Position numbers and translations under genes: made by a program. From NCBI RefSeq assembly GCF_016924145.1, contig NZ_JAFFZO010000005.1, forward strand, positions 98,850 to 162,849: a DNA stretch of 64,000 bases. The letters run 5' to 3'. Source of the stretch: Amphritea pacifica (GTDB lineage: Bacteria; Pseudomonadota; Gammaproteobacteria; Pseudomonadales; Balneatricaceae). The notes beneath the pieces are model-generated. The model was not told the origin of the DNA and did not search any database. It saw only the letters and a program-made list of their open reading frames with translations. Positions 1 through 8,520 of the stretch are shown here, one piece after another (the stretch's first letter is position 1; each line of letters opens with the position of its first letter).

Positions 1-735
1 CGATACCTCTGAGAACCCCAGTTCATCTGCCAGAACACCCTGAGGTGCATCGCTGTTTTGCAGCAGAAAGCGGGCCCGGTGCATGCGCCGTGTCATGATG
101 TATTGCTGAGGTGTCTGAGAAAGCTCTTTCTGACAGAGATAATAGAAATGGCTTTCGCTGAGGTTCAGGGCGTTAGCCAGCTCCATATTGCCCGGTGGCG
201 AAGAGAGTCGCTGATCGATATAGCTGTTCAGTTTGCTTCGGTTGAGTCGTGGATTTTTGCTGTCTGTGACGGGCGTTGCTGAGTATTGCTGGCATAGCTG
301 GGTGATAAACAGGGTAATGATCTGACAATTGATCTGATAACGGCTTTGGTCACTGATCTGCTGGCCGCTTTTGGCGAGCTGGCTCGCCGCAAAATCCAGC
401 ATCGGTAACATCTGCGGGGAAAGGGTGATGAACTCGGGTTGTTTCAGTATGGTCTCTTTGAAGGAGAGATTACAGCTCTGCTCCAACGCCTGAATATAGG
501 GGTCAAAGGGTGCCAGATCGATCACCAGAAGTTCACTCTCCTCATTCAGACCACTAAACAGATGGGGTTCACCATCGGGTGCTATGGCCAGCGTGCCAGT
601 GGCGATCTGCCCGCTCTGCCGGGTGAATTCGCACTCCATCCTGCCATTCAGACCAATCAGAATCTGCGCGAAGTCATGCAGATGTTCTCCACTCTGACGG
701 GCAATAAGGTTGCGACGGGCCAGGCTCTCTTTCAT
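1..735 (-). CDS. AraC-family transcriptional regulator (3' end outside window)
   Basis: Reads on the minus strand from an ATG at 735 to the window edge with no stop, so the C-terminus is missing (245 codons seen). The first ~130 residues look like a cupin-type sensor domain. The C-terminal part is the AraC/XylS double helix-turn-helix: a first HTH with LSESHFYYLCQKELSQTPQQ and the start of the second (GVLADELGFSEVS), so only the last helix or so is lost. AraC proteins usually activate an adjacent catabolic gene; the divergent reductase/dehydrogenase pair starting at 862 is the natural target, and a 12-bp direct repeat lies between them. Ligand unknown. The family call is firm; the target is inferred from divergence. 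Confidence 0.9.
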   Translation of the reverse strand, partial: MKESLARRNLIARQSGEHLHDFAQILIGLNGRMECEFTRQSGQIATGTLAIAPDGEPHLFSGLNEESELLVIDLAPFDPYIQALEQSCNLSFKETILKQPEFITLSPQMLPMLDFAASQLAKSGQQISDQSRYQINCQIITLFITQLCQQYSATPVTDSKNPRLNRSKLNSYIDQRLSSPPGNMELANALNLSESHFYYLCQKELSQTPQQYIMTRRMHRARFLLQNSDAPQGVLADELGFSEVS

Positions 736-770
736 ACGACCAATATTCCGGTTAACTCGATATGCTTCAG

Positions 771-803
771 AGTCTGAGACAATAAATCGGTAGTCTGAGA
801 CAA
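771..803. promoter_or_regulatory. 12-bp direct repeat, likely AraC operator
   Basis: AGTCTGAGACAA occurs at 771-782 and again at 792-803, start to start 21 bp, i.e. two helical turns on the same DNA face. It sits between the AraC gene (start 735) and the divergent reductase (start 862). Direct half-sites about 21 bp apart are the usual arrangement for AraC-family dimers. The repeat is seen directly; the binding protein is inferred. Confidence 0.6.
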
Positions 804-861
804 CTCCTTGAGCTTATTTCCAGCTAACATTACTGAAAACGGCTAAATAAGAGAAGCAGTT

Positions 862-1827
862 ATGCAACTGAACGCGAAACAGGTCCGTGATGCACTGCCC
901 TGGGATCGATTGATCGAAGCACTTAATGAGATTTTTACCAAACAGGTTTCTGCCCCTGTTCGCCATCATCATAGCATCAATGTGCCCAATGAGCCTCAGG
1001 CTACCCTGTTGCTCATGCCTGCCTGGCTGGAAGGCGAGTATCTGGGGGTGAAACTGGTCAACGTTTTCCCCGGTAACAGTGCCCGTGGTCTGCCTGGCTT
1101 GAACAGTCATTATATCCTGTCGTCCGCAAAAACTGGCGAGCCGCTGGCCCGGCTGGATGCCAACGAACTGACTGCACGGCGAACCGCTGCTGCTTCTGCG
1201 ATGGCATCCGCGTATCTTTCCCGCGAGGACTCAACTGAACTGTTAATGGTAGGGGCCGGGCGGATGAGTCGCTACCTGATACCGGCGCATTTGAGTGTAC
1301 GGCCGATTGCCAGCGTGCGGGTGTGGAACCGTAATGAGGCTACGGCAGCAAATTTAGTCGCAGAGCTGAAAGCCGACGGTATTCAGGCGCGGGTCTGTCC
1401 TGCGGAGCAACTGGAAGCCGCTGCGAAAACAGCCGATATCATCAGCTGTGCGACACTCTCTACCACCCCTCTGATTAAAGGTGAGTGGCTCAAGCCCGGT
1501 GCTCATCTGGATCTGGTAGGGAGTTTTACCCCCACGATGCGAGAGACTGATAACATTGCGATGCAACGCTGCTCGGTATTTGTCGATGTGCGTGCCGGGG
1601 CTCTGAGTGAAACCGGCGATCTGATTATTCCGATCAGGGAGGGGGCTATTAGCGAAGAGATTATCAAAGCAGAGTTTGCGGAACTGTGCAGCGGTCAGCA
1701 TAAAGGACGGGCTGAACTGGACGATCCGCAAAATGCTATCACCCTGTTTAAATCGGTGGGTGATTCCCGTGAAGATCTGGCTGCGGCGGTGCTGGCGTAT
1801 CAGCAGACCGAGCAGTATCAGAATTGA
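862..1827 (+). CDS. Ornithine cyclodeaminase / mu-crystallin family NAD(P)-dependent imine reductase
   Basis: 321 aa, the usual length for this family. The N-terminal third carries the family substrate region (VRHHHSINVPN), followed by a Rossmann fold with LLMVGAGRMSRYLIPAH near residue 125 and later GSFTPTMRETD. Members are either true ornithine cyclodeaminases or reductases of cyclic imines such as delta1-pyrroline-2-carboxylate and delta1-piperideine-2-carboxylate. A DadA-like oxidase follows 42 bp downstream, which would make such imines, so reductase is the likelier role: oxidation of a D-amino (or hydroxy) acid, then reduction to the L-form. Proline-degrading putA/putP lie elsewhere in the window. 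The family is clear; the substrate is inferred. Confidence 0.85.
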   Translation: MQLNAKQVRDALPWDRLIEALNEIFTKQVSAPVRHHHSINVPNEPQATLLLMPAWLEGEYLGVKLVNVFPGNSARGLPGLNSHYILSSAKTGEPLARLDANELTARRTAAASAMASAYLSREDSTELLMVGAGRMSRYLIPAHLSVRPIASVRVWNRNEATAANLVAELKADGIQARVCPAEQLEAAAKTADIISCATLSTTPLIKGEWLKPGAHLDLVGSFTPTMRETDNIAMQRCSVFVDVRAGALSETGDLIIPIREGAISEEIIKAEFAELCSGQHKGRAELDDPQNAITLFKSVGDSREDLAAAVLAYQQTEQYQN

Positions 1828-1869
1828 TTCCGGCTGAACACCAGCCCGTCAGATTTTAGGAAAAAGCAG

Positions 1870-3147
1870 ATGGCATTATCAGAGATGGCGCAGAACGATG
1901 AACACTCCAATGGTTCGGTTGCGGTTATTGGCGCGGGAGTGGTCGGGCTCTGCTGTGCCCTGGAAGCTCAGCGTAAGGGTTATCAGGTGACGCTGTTTGA
2001 TCGCGATGAAGTGGGGTTGGGAGCCTCATTTGGTAATGCAGGATATCTGGCGACTGAGTTGATTGAGCCGCTTTCAAATCCGCAAACCCTGCGCTCAGCG
2101 CTGTCACTGTGGTTGAATCCGAAAGGACCGCTATTTTTGCCGCTGCAATATCTTACGCGCATTATCCCCTGGCTGTTCCGTTTTGTTGGTGCATCGGCGA
2201 TAGAAACGCTGCAGCGTAGTCGCAAAGGCCTGATTCAGCTTAACCGCGAGGCGATTGCGGCCTGGCAGCGTTGTCTTACGGATATTGACGCCACTGAGCA
2301 GATTATAAAGTCTGGTTATCTGCTGGTGTGGGAATCGGCCGATAAAATCGAGGCCGCCCGCCAGCATCAGGCCTGGTTGAGGGACAACAGTATTGACGCA
2401 GAGCTGGTTCAGGGAGAACGGTTGGCGCAACTGGAGCCTGAGTTGGCCAAAACCGTGAGTCATGCGCTGTTTTTTCCGGATGCCTGCCGTGTCAGAGAAC
2501 CTTATCTGCTGTGCACGCGGTTGTTTTCGGCTTTTATCGAGCGCGGCGGTGTGTTTATTCAGCAAAGCGTTACGCAGGTCAGGCCATCCGGCCGGCAGGT
2601 GACAGTCTTCACTGAACCGCAGGATTATCGCTATGACACTGCGATGATCTGCGCAGGTGCCTGGAGTAAAACGCTATTGAGTGATATGGGGATTAACGTG
2701 CCGCTGGAGGCTGAGCGGGGCTATCATCTGACGATCCCTGAAGCTGGTTTCATGCTCAGACATACGATCGGTTCCGCCGAACGGCGTTTTGTCATGGGGC
2801 CGCTGGAGAGTGGTTTGCGGGTGGTGGGGATGACCGAGCTGGGGGGGCTGAAGCTTCATCCCTTTAAGCAGCGCTTCGATGTGTTGCGTTACCATAGCCG
2901 TCAGCTTCTGCCAGGCCTGAATACTCCTGAGCTTGAAGTCAGCGAGTGGATGGGGCACCGGCCAACGCTGCCAGACTCGCTGCCGGTGATTGATCAGCAT
3001 CCGCAACACCCGCAGATCTTGTTTGCTTTTGGTAACCAGCATCTGGGGTTAACTCAGGCCGCCGTTACCGCTGAACTGACGCTCAAACTGCTGCAGAAAG
3101 AGGTCAGTATGATTGATATGAGCCTGTTTAAGGTGAACCGCTTTTGA
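1870..3147 (+). CDS. FAD-dependent D-amino-acid dehydrogenase-like oxidoreductase (DadA/DAO superfamily)
   Basis: 425 aa. The FAD dinucleotide-binding motif VAVIGAGVVGLCCA is at about residues 18-31, followed by FDRDEVGLGASFGNAG, typical of DadA-like proteins. Near the C-terminus GHRPTLPDSLPVI and FGNQHLGLTQA match the closing FAD-contact region of the family. No signal peptide: cytoplasmic or peripheral on the inner membrane. It oxidises an amino or imino acid to the 2-oxo or cyclic imine form, passing electrons to quinone in DadA. Co-directional with the cyclodeaminase-family gene 42 bp upstream, so probably one operon under the divergent AraC protein. An in-frame ATG seven codons downstream (MAQNDEH) could also serve as start. 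Substrate not determinable. Confidence 0.85.
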   Translation: MALSEMAQNDEHSNGSVAVIGAGVVGLCCALEAQRKGYQVTLFDRDEVGLGASFGNAGYLATELIEPLSNPQTLRSALSLWLNPKGPLFLPLQYLTRIIPWLFRFVGASAIETLQRSRKGLIQLNREAIAAWQRCLTDIDATEQIIKSGYLLVWESADKIEAARQHQAWLRDNSIDAELVQGERLAQLEPELAKTVSHALFFPDACRVREPYLLCTRLFSAFIERGGVFIQQSVTQVRPSGRQVTVFTEPQDYRYDTAMICAGAWSKTLLSDMGINVPLEAERGYHLTIPEAGFMLRHTIGSAERRFVMGPLESGLRVVGMTELGGLKLHPFKQRFDVLRYHSRQLLPGLNTPELEVSEWMGHRPTLPDSLPVIDQHPQHPQILFAFGNQHLGLTQAAVTAELTLKLLQKEVSMIDMSLFKVNRF

Positions 3148-3280
3148 ATCGATGACGGGGGCAGCAGCGTTATGATGTAATTGTATCCTGGAACCGTTTT
3201 AATCCCCCTGCTGAAAGCGGCGCAATGGCCCCTATTTAATTTTAACGACTAAATTTCATTGGATTGTCATCATTTTTAAC

Positions 3281-3308
3281 TTGCAGACGGCGCTTTATTT
3301 TCTATAAT
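3281..3308 (+). promoter_or_regulatory. Promoter of tetR-family gene
   Basis: TTGCAG at 3281-3286, a 16-bp spacer and a perfect TATAAT at 3303-3308. The palindrome beginning at the next base would cover the transcription start. Confidence 0.65.
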
Positions 3309-3321
3309 TGACGAATCGTCA
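3309..3321. promoter_or_regulatory. TetR operator, copy 1
   Basis: TGACGAATCGTCA, a perfect inverted repeat (TGACGA/TCGTCA around a central A). It directly follows the TATAAT of the regulator's own promoter, so binding would block transcription. The identical 13-mer recurs at 4149-4161 before the transporter. Confidence 0.8.
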
Positions 3322-3338
3322 TTTATGTAGAGGTCTGT

Positions 3339-4103
3339 ATGAGTCCACGCCAAATCGATAGTCAAACCCGTGATCAACGTGAAGAGGAGTTGCTGGATGC
3401 AGCGATGATTCTGATCGGTGCTCAGGGAGTAGAAGGGTTGACGATGGATAAACTGGTGAGTGCAGTGCCGTATTCTAAAGGCACCGTATACGGCCATTTC
3501 AGCGGAAAAGAGGACCTGTTGCTGGGGCTGTGTAACCGCGGTATGGCGCTTTTAGTCAGCATGTTCAAAAGGGCTGAGTCGTTTGAAGGTGTCACCCGGG
3601 AGCGGCTGTTGGCCTGGATCTATGGTTATCAGCTTTATGCCCGTCTGTACCCCATGTTTTTTATGCTGGTTATCACCGCTAAAGCACCGGGTGTGGCAGA
3701 AAAGGCCTCAGAGCGACAGCGCGAGAAGCATATTCAGCTTCAGGCATTACTGAGCGAAGGGCTGCTTGGGCTTATTCGGCAGGCACTGGAAACCGCTGAA
3801 TGTGGGAACCCATTGAATATGACTGCTGAGCAGATCGCGTTTGCTAACTGGTCGGCATCGTTTGGCTCAATCTCTTTACTCAGTAGAGGGACTGACAGGT
3901 GCAATATCCGTGCAGGTCTGGCGTTAGAGGAATCTCTACTGGCCAATGTCAGTCTTGTTCTGGATGGCCTGAACTGGCGCCCTTTGTCTTCCCAGTTTGA
4001 CTACAACACCAGTCTTGAACGAATCCGTTGTGAGATCTTTGCCGACGAAGTTGCGCTGTTAACAGCGGGAGAGATGAACCATGAGCGTTGCAGCAGTCTA
4101 TAG
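3339..4103 (+). CDS. TetR/AcrR-family transcriptional repressor
   Basis: 254 aa. The N-terminal HTH is typical: ELLDAAMILIGAQGVEGLTM, then a recognition segment ending YSKGTVYGHFSGKEDLLLGL at about residues 47-66. The C-terminal two-thirds is helical and would bind the inducer. The gene sits directly before the RND/LolA-like/barrel export operon and shares with it an identical 13-bp palindrome at both promoters, so it very likely represses itself and the export operon until a ligand is bound. The inducer is unknown; a lipid-like or hydrophobic molecule would fit the transporter type, but that is inference. Confidence 0.93.
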   Translation: MSPRQIDSQTRDQREEELLDAAMILIGAQGVEGLTMDKLVSAVPYSKGTVYGHFSGKEDLLLGLCNRGMALLVSMFKRAESFEGVTRERLLAWIYGYQLYARLYPMFFMLVITAKAPGVAEKASERQREKHIQLQALLSEGLLGLIRQALETAECGNPLNMTAEQIAFANWSASFGSISLLSRGTDRCNIRAGLALEESLLANVSLVLDGLNWRPLSSQFDYNTSLERIRCEIFADEVALLTAGEMNHERCSSL

Positions 4104-4118
4104 ACTGCGATTTAGCCG

Positions 4119-4137
4119 ACGGCGTAGCCGTTTTTTT
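4119..4137 (+). terminator. Rho-independent terminator after tetR gene
   Basis: ACGGC-GTA-GCCGT hairpin followed by a run of T, 16 bp after the tetR stop. The stem is short, so it may only attenuate. Confidence 0.5.
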
Positions 4138-4148
4138 AAATATAACAC

Positions 4149-4161
4149 TGACGAATCGTCA
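4149..4161. promoter_or_regulatory. TetR operator, copy 2
   Basis: TGACGAATCGTCA again, 15 bp upstream of the RND gene start and just after a TATAAC -10-like element (4141-4146). Same sequence and same position relative to the -10 as the copy at 3309, which argues for one regulator acting on both promoters. Confidence 0.8.
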
Positions 4162-4175
4162 CTAAAGGCCTCACG

Positions 4176-6497
4176 ATGAAGGAAAAATTGTTTGCTGTAG
4201 TTTTGCGTCACCCGGTTTTGATTCTGCTGGCCTGTCTTGTGTTGACCGTTTTGGCAACAGTAGGTGGAAAAAATCTGGTTTTTAAAAGTGATTACCGGGT
4301 GTTTTTTAGTGAAGAAAATCCCCAGTTAGTGGCTTATGAGTCGATCCAGAATATCTTTAACAAGAGTGACAATGTCGCTTTTATTGTGATTCCGGCCGAC
4401 GGGGATATCTACACCCCTGAACATCTGCAACTGCTCAGACAGATTACCACCGATGCCTGGCAGATACCCTATTCTACCCGGGTTGATTCGATTGCAAACT
4501 ATCAGCATACCTGGGCGGAAGAGGACGATATGATCGTTGAGGATCTGGTCTCAGAGGGCCAGCCGCTGGACCCGTCTGCCCTCGACCGGATACGAGAGAT
4601 TGTTAATACTGAGCCGATACTGCTGAACAAGATTGCATCGGTTAAAGGCCAGGTGTCACTGGTGAATGTGACCGTGCAGATGCCGATGATCGATCCGGTG
4701 GCTGAGGTGCCTGAGGTTGTTGCCAGGGTGCGCGAAATTCAGCAGAAGTATATGGCGGAAAACCCGGGACTGGAGATCAAACTGTCCGGCATCGTGATGA
4801 TGAACAACAGCTTCGCCGAGTCTGCACTGAAAGATAATGCTACCCTGATCCCTATCATGTTTGGCGTGGTGGTGCTGACGATGCTGGTGTTGTTGCGTAC
4901 GTTCAGCGGCACCTTTTCAACAGTCATTATTATTGCTGCCAGTATCGCTGCTGCAATGGGGCTGGCCGGCTGGAGCGGGATGTTTCTCACCGGGCCATCG
5001 GCCAGTGCGCCAACGATGATTCTGACGCTGGCGGTAGCGGATTGTATCCATATTCTCAGTACCATGTTTTATGAGATGCGTCGCGGTATCGCGAAACGCG
5101 ATGCGTTGCTGGATAGCCTGCGGATCAACTTTCAGCCGGTGATGCTCACCAGCGTGACCACTGCGATCGGATTTCTGAGTATGAACTTTTCTGACTCTCC
5201 TCCTTTCCGTGATCTGGGCAACATTGTTGCGGTAGGGGTGATGCTGGCGTTTCTTTTCTCCATCACGCTGTTTCCGGCGCTGCTGATGGTATTGCCGGTG
5301 CGGGTCAGAAAGACCCGGGAAGAGGATCGTGACTGGACCCGTTCACTGGCAGCGTTTGTCACTTCCAAGCGTCGTATTCTGCTACCGGGGATGAGTGTCT
5401 TTATGCTGTTGTTGATCGCGTTTTTGCCGATGAACCAGCTCAATGATGATTTTGTGAAATATTTCGATACCTCTGTGCCGTTTCGTCAGGCCACCGACTA
5501 TATGCAGGATAATCTGTCGGGTATGACCATGATGGAGATCTCCATAGACTCCGGTGAGTCCAGTGGTATCAATGATCCGGCGTTTCTGAAAAAACTGGGA
5601 GTCTTCAGTGACTGGTTGCGATCCCAGCCGGAGACCGATCATGTTAGTACCCTGACAGATACACTGAGGCGGTTGAATAAAAATATGCATGGGGATGATC
5701 AGAGCTACTATCGTCTGCCCGAGGACCGGGAGTTGTCGGCTCAGTATCTGTTGCTCTATGAGATGTCGTTGCCCTATGGACTTGACCTCAATAATCAGCT
5801 GAATGTAGATAAATCCTCGGTGCGCGTAGTCGGCACATTTAAGAATCTTACCAGTAATGAACTGGTGTCACTGGAGGAGCGGGTGCAGAACTGGTTTGCC
5901 AGAAATGCCCCTGAATATCAGGTGCAGACTACCGGCCCGAACCTGATGTTTGCTCATATCAGTCAGCGGAATATTAAGAGTATGCTGTCAGGTATCGCAC
6001 TGGCTCTGGTGCTGATCTCTCTGCTGCTGGGCTTTGCTCTACGCTCCGTTCGTTTTGGTCTGATCTCTCTGCTGCCAAATCTGGCACCTGCAGCGATGGG
6101 GTTCGGCTTGTGGTATCTGATCGATGGTCAGGTGGGACTGGGCCTCTCCGTTGTGGCGGGTATGACACTGGGGATTGTGGTGGATGATACGGTCCATTTT
6201 CTGAGTAAATACCTGTACGCCCGACGCCATCGGGATGCAGACTCTGTTGCCGCCGTTCAGTACGCTTTTGGCAGTGTTGGCCGGGCGCTCTGGATTACGA
6301 CATTTGTCCTGGTGTGCGGCTTTATGGTGCTGGCACAGTCCAGCTTTAAACTGAATGCCGATATGGGGTTCCTCACGGCACTGACAATCCTGATTGCACT
6401 GGTGGTGGATTTTCTCTTTTTGCCTCCATTGTTGATGGTGTTCGATAAAACTAAGATTGAAACGCCCGCTACAACCTCTCAAGGAGTTGAACGATGA
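4176..6497 (+). CDS. RND-superfamily (MMPL-type) inner-membrane exporter
   Basis: 773 aa. The two-fold RND layout is visible: one N-terminal membrane helix (residues ~13-32), a periplasmic loop, a helix block around 220-370, then a second half with a helix near 405, a second periplasmic loop and a helix block at ~600-755. The transmembrane-4-type segments TLAVADCIHILSTMFYEMRR and LGIVVDDTVHFLSKYL contain the acidic residues expected for proton relay. This length and style is that of MMPL/HpnN-like proteins that move lipids or hydrophobic compounds, not of the ~1040-aa AcrB class. Its stop overlaps the next gene's start (ATGA). No membrane-fusion protein is encoded nearby; the LolA-like protein may play the periplasmic part. 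Cargo unknown. Confidence 0.88.
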   Translation: MKEKLFAVVLRHPVLILLACLVLTVLATVGGKNLVFKSDYRVFFSEENPQLVAYESIQNIFNKSDNVAFIVIPADGDIYTPEHLQLLRQITTDAWQIPYSTRVDSIANYQHTWAEEDDMIVEDLVSEGQPLDPSALDRIREIVNTEPILLNKIASVKGQVSLVNVTVQMPMIDPVAEVPEVVARVREIQQKYMAENPGLEIKLSGIVMMNNSFAESALKDNATLIPIMFGVVVLTMLVLLRTFSGTFSTVIIIAASIAAAMGLAGWSGMFLTGPSASAPTMILTLAVADCIHILSTMFYEMRRGIAKRDALLDSLRINFQPVMLTSVTTAIGFLSMNFSDSPPFRDLGNIVAVGVMLAFLFSITLFPALLMVLPVRVRKTREEDRDWTRSLAAFVTSKRRILLPGMSVFMLLLIAFLPMNQLNDDFVKYFDTSVPFRQATDYMQDNLSGMTMMEISIDSGESSGINDPAFLKKLGVFSDWLRSQPETDHVSTLTDTLRRLNKNMHGDDQSYYRLPEDRELSAQYLLLYEMSLPYGLDLNNQLNVDKSSVRVVGTFKNLTSNELVSLEERVQNWFARNAPEYQVQTTGPNLMFAHISQRNIKSMLSGIALALVLISLLLGFALRSVRFGLISLLPNLAPAAMGFGLWYLIDGQVGLGLSVVAGMTLGIVVDDTVHFLSKYLYARRHRDADSVAAVQYAFGSVGRALWITTFVLVCGFMVLAQSSFKLNADMGFLTALTILIALVVDFLFLPPLLMVFDKTKIETPATTSQGVER

Positions 6498-7282
6498 ATC
6501 TGACTAAATCTTTTTATCTGCTGCTGTCACTGACTATTTTTAGTGGCCCGGTATTGGCTCAGACGCCTGAGGAGCGAGGGCTGGAGATCGCCAGAGAAGT
6601 AAAACAGCGGGATTTTGGCTGGGCCGATATGCAGGCCGAAATGTTAATGGTGTTGCGTAATAAACAGGGAGAAGAGAGCGTTCGGGAGATCCGTATCAAG
6701 TCGCTGGAACAAGAGGGCGATGGTGATAAGAGCCTGACGATATTCGATAAACCCCTGGATGTAAAAGGCACTGCATTTCTGAGCTTTTCCCACCCGCTTG
6801 AAGCGGATGATCAGTGGCTCTATCTGCCAGCGCTGAAGCGGGTAAAGCGGATCTCATCCCGAAACAAGTCCGGCCCGTTTATGGGATCGGAGTTTGCCTA
6901 CGAGGACCTGTCTTCATTTGAGATTGAAAAATACAGTTACAAATACATCAGGGATGAATCCTGTGAGGGGGGCACCTGCTTTGTGGTAGAGCAATACCCG
7001 GTGGACAAAGATTCCGGTTATACACGACGGGTGGCCTGGATCGATCAGGATCAATACCGGGTCTGGAAAGTGGAATTTTATGATCGTAAGAACAGTTTGC
7101 TGAAAACCCTGAATTTCAAAGGTTACCAGCAATATCTGGACAAATACTGGCGGGCAGATCTGCAACAGATGATCAATCATCAGACGGGTAAAAGTACCGA
7201 TCTGAAATGGAGTGGATATCAGTTCAGGGTTGGCCTGAATGACTCTGACTTCAATAAAAACACCCTGAAGCGGGCCCGCTGA
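6494..7282 (+). CDS. Periplasmic LolA-like outer membrane lipoprotein-sorting family protein
   Basis: 262 aa with a signal peptide (hydrophobic stretch to about residue 22, cut near VLAQ). The mature protein has the pattern of the LolA-like family often annotated as outer membrane lipoprotein-sorting protein: DFGWADMQAEMLMVLRN, then LDVKGTAFLSFSHP, and LPALKRVKRISS followed by GSEFAYEDLS. The fold would be a half-barrel that carries a lipid or lipidated cargo across the periplasm. It overlaps the RND gene by 4 nt and the barrel protein starts 1 nt after its stop, so the three are translated as a unit. A role as periplasmic shuttle between pump and barrel is inferred from this arrangement. Confidence 0.85.
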   Translation: MNLTKSFYLLLSLTIFSGPVLAQTPEERGLEIAREVKQRDFGWADMQAEMLMVLRNKQGEESVREIRIKSLEQEGDGDKSLTIFDKPLDVKGTAFLSFSHPLEADDQWLYLPALKRVKRISSRNKSGPFMGSEFAYEDLSSFEIEKYSYKYIRDESCEGGTCFVVEQYPVDKDSGYTRRVAWIDQDQYRVWKVEFYDRKNSLLKTLNFKGYQQYLDKYWRADLQQMINHQTGKSTDLKWSGYQFRVGLNDSDFNKNTLKRAR

Positions 7283-7283
7283 T

Positions 7284-8486
7284 ATGTGTAAACGTGTATG
7301 GCTCTCCGGGTTATCGGTGTTGCTGCTCAGTGGCTCTGCGGCAGCGGATGAGGTGTTTTTTGAATACAGCGGCAGGCTTTCCGGTGAGCTGCAGGGCTAT
7401 TTCCATGAGGGGCAGTTTAATGGTCAGGGGTATCACAGCAATGCTTCGCTGGCGCTGGAACCTGAACTGTACTGGGAGTTTAACGGAGGTAATGACTCCG
7501 TTGTGTTTACCCCCTTTTACCGGCTGGATCAGCGCGACGATGAGCGTACCCATGGTGATATCCGTGAGCTGAGCTGGATCCATGTGGGCGACGACTGGGA
7601 GCTGCGTTCAGGACTGCGTAAAGTGTTCTGGGGGGTGACTGAGTTTAACCATCTGGTGGATGTGATCAATCAGACCGATGCCGTGGAAGATAGCGATGGC
7701 GAAGACAAGCTGGGTCAGCCGATGGTCAATCTGTCTCTGGTGCGGGACTGGGGTATCGTCGACCTGTTTGTGTTGCCGGGGTTCCGCGAGCGTAGTTTCG
7801 CCGGGCACGAAGGCCGGACCCGTTCGGGGCTGGTGGTGGACACCGCTAACGTTCGCTATGAGGCTGGTGATGGCGATCAGCATATTGATACGGCTGTGCG
7901 CTGGAGTCAGAGTTTTGATCTGTTCGATGTCGGCCTGTACTGGTTTAACGGCACTAACCGTGATCCCCGTTTAGAGGCAGCACTCATTCAGGGTAAACCG
8001 GTGCTGGTGCCGGTCTATGAGCAGATGGATCAGATCGGCTTTGATGGTCAGGCAACTCTTGACAGCTGGTTGTGGAAGCTCGAACTGTTGTGGCGTGATA
8101 CCCCTTCAGACCGTTACAGCGCGATGCAGGCCGGGGTTGAATATAGCTTCTATGGTGTCAGTGACACCACCACTGATGTCGGCGTGCTGGTGGAGTATGG
8201 CTGGGATGAACGGGGGATCGATGCGGATACTATTTTCCAGAATGATCTGTTCTTAGGTAGCCGTATAGCTCTGAATGATGCCGCCAGTACTGAGTTTCTG
8301 GTTGGGCTTGGCTATGATCTTGATTTTGATAGCCGTAGTCTGTTTCTGGAAGCCAGCAGCCGCTTTGGAGAACGCTGGAAACTGAGTCTTGATGCCCGGT
8401 TGTTTGATGCCCGGGATAACCGCGATCTGATGGTTAATATTGAGCAGGATGATCTGCTGCAACTGACCGCTGATTACTATTTTTAG
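7284..8486 (+). CDS. Putative outer-membrane beta-barrel protein of an RND/LolA-like export set
   Basis: 400 aa. Signal peptide at the N-terminus (hydrophobic to about residue 20, AAA-D cleavage). The rest is made of alternating-pattern strands with many aromatic residues (ALEPELYWEF, LSWIHVGDDWELRSGLRKVF, DVGLYWFNGTNRDP) and ends LTADYYF, with the terminal Phe typical of Bam-assembled barrels. The family is not recognised by name; it may belong to the porin-like proteins that accompany MMPL-type pumps. It starts one base after the LolA-like stop and closes the operon. Acting as the outer-membrane partner for the exported substrate is an inference from position. Confidence 0.75.
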   Translation: MCKRVWLSGLSVLLLSGSAAADEVFFEYSGRLSGELQGYFHEGQFNGQGYHSNASLALEPELYWEFNGGNDSVVFTPFYRLDQRDDERTHGDIRELSWIHVGDDWELRSGLRKVFWGVTEFNHLVDVINQTDAVEDSDGEDKLGQPMVNLSLVRDWGIVDLFVLPGFRERSFAGHEGRTRSGLVVDTANVRYEAGDGDQHIDTAVRWSQSFDLFDVGLYWFNGTNRDPRLEAALIQGKPVLVPVYEQMDQIGFDGQATLDSWLWKLELLWRDTPSDRYSAMQAGVEYSFYGVSDTTTDVGVLVEYGWDERGIDADTIFQNDLFLGSRIALNDAASTEFLVGLGYDLDFDSRSLFLEASSRFGERWKLSLDARLFDARDNRDLMVNIEQDDLLQLTADYYF

Positions 8487-8520
8487 GTGCCTGGTTTTTA
8501 ACTGCACAGACGACCGGAAT

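Noticed and set aside
439-777. 112-codon plus-strand frame
   Set aside because: It is antisense to the AraC gene, whose minus-strand frame has clear family motifs.
4176-6497. Hopanoid transporter HpnN as a specific name for the RND protein
   Set aside because: No hopanoid biosynthesis genes nearby and the partner genes differ; only the general MMPL-type call is kept.
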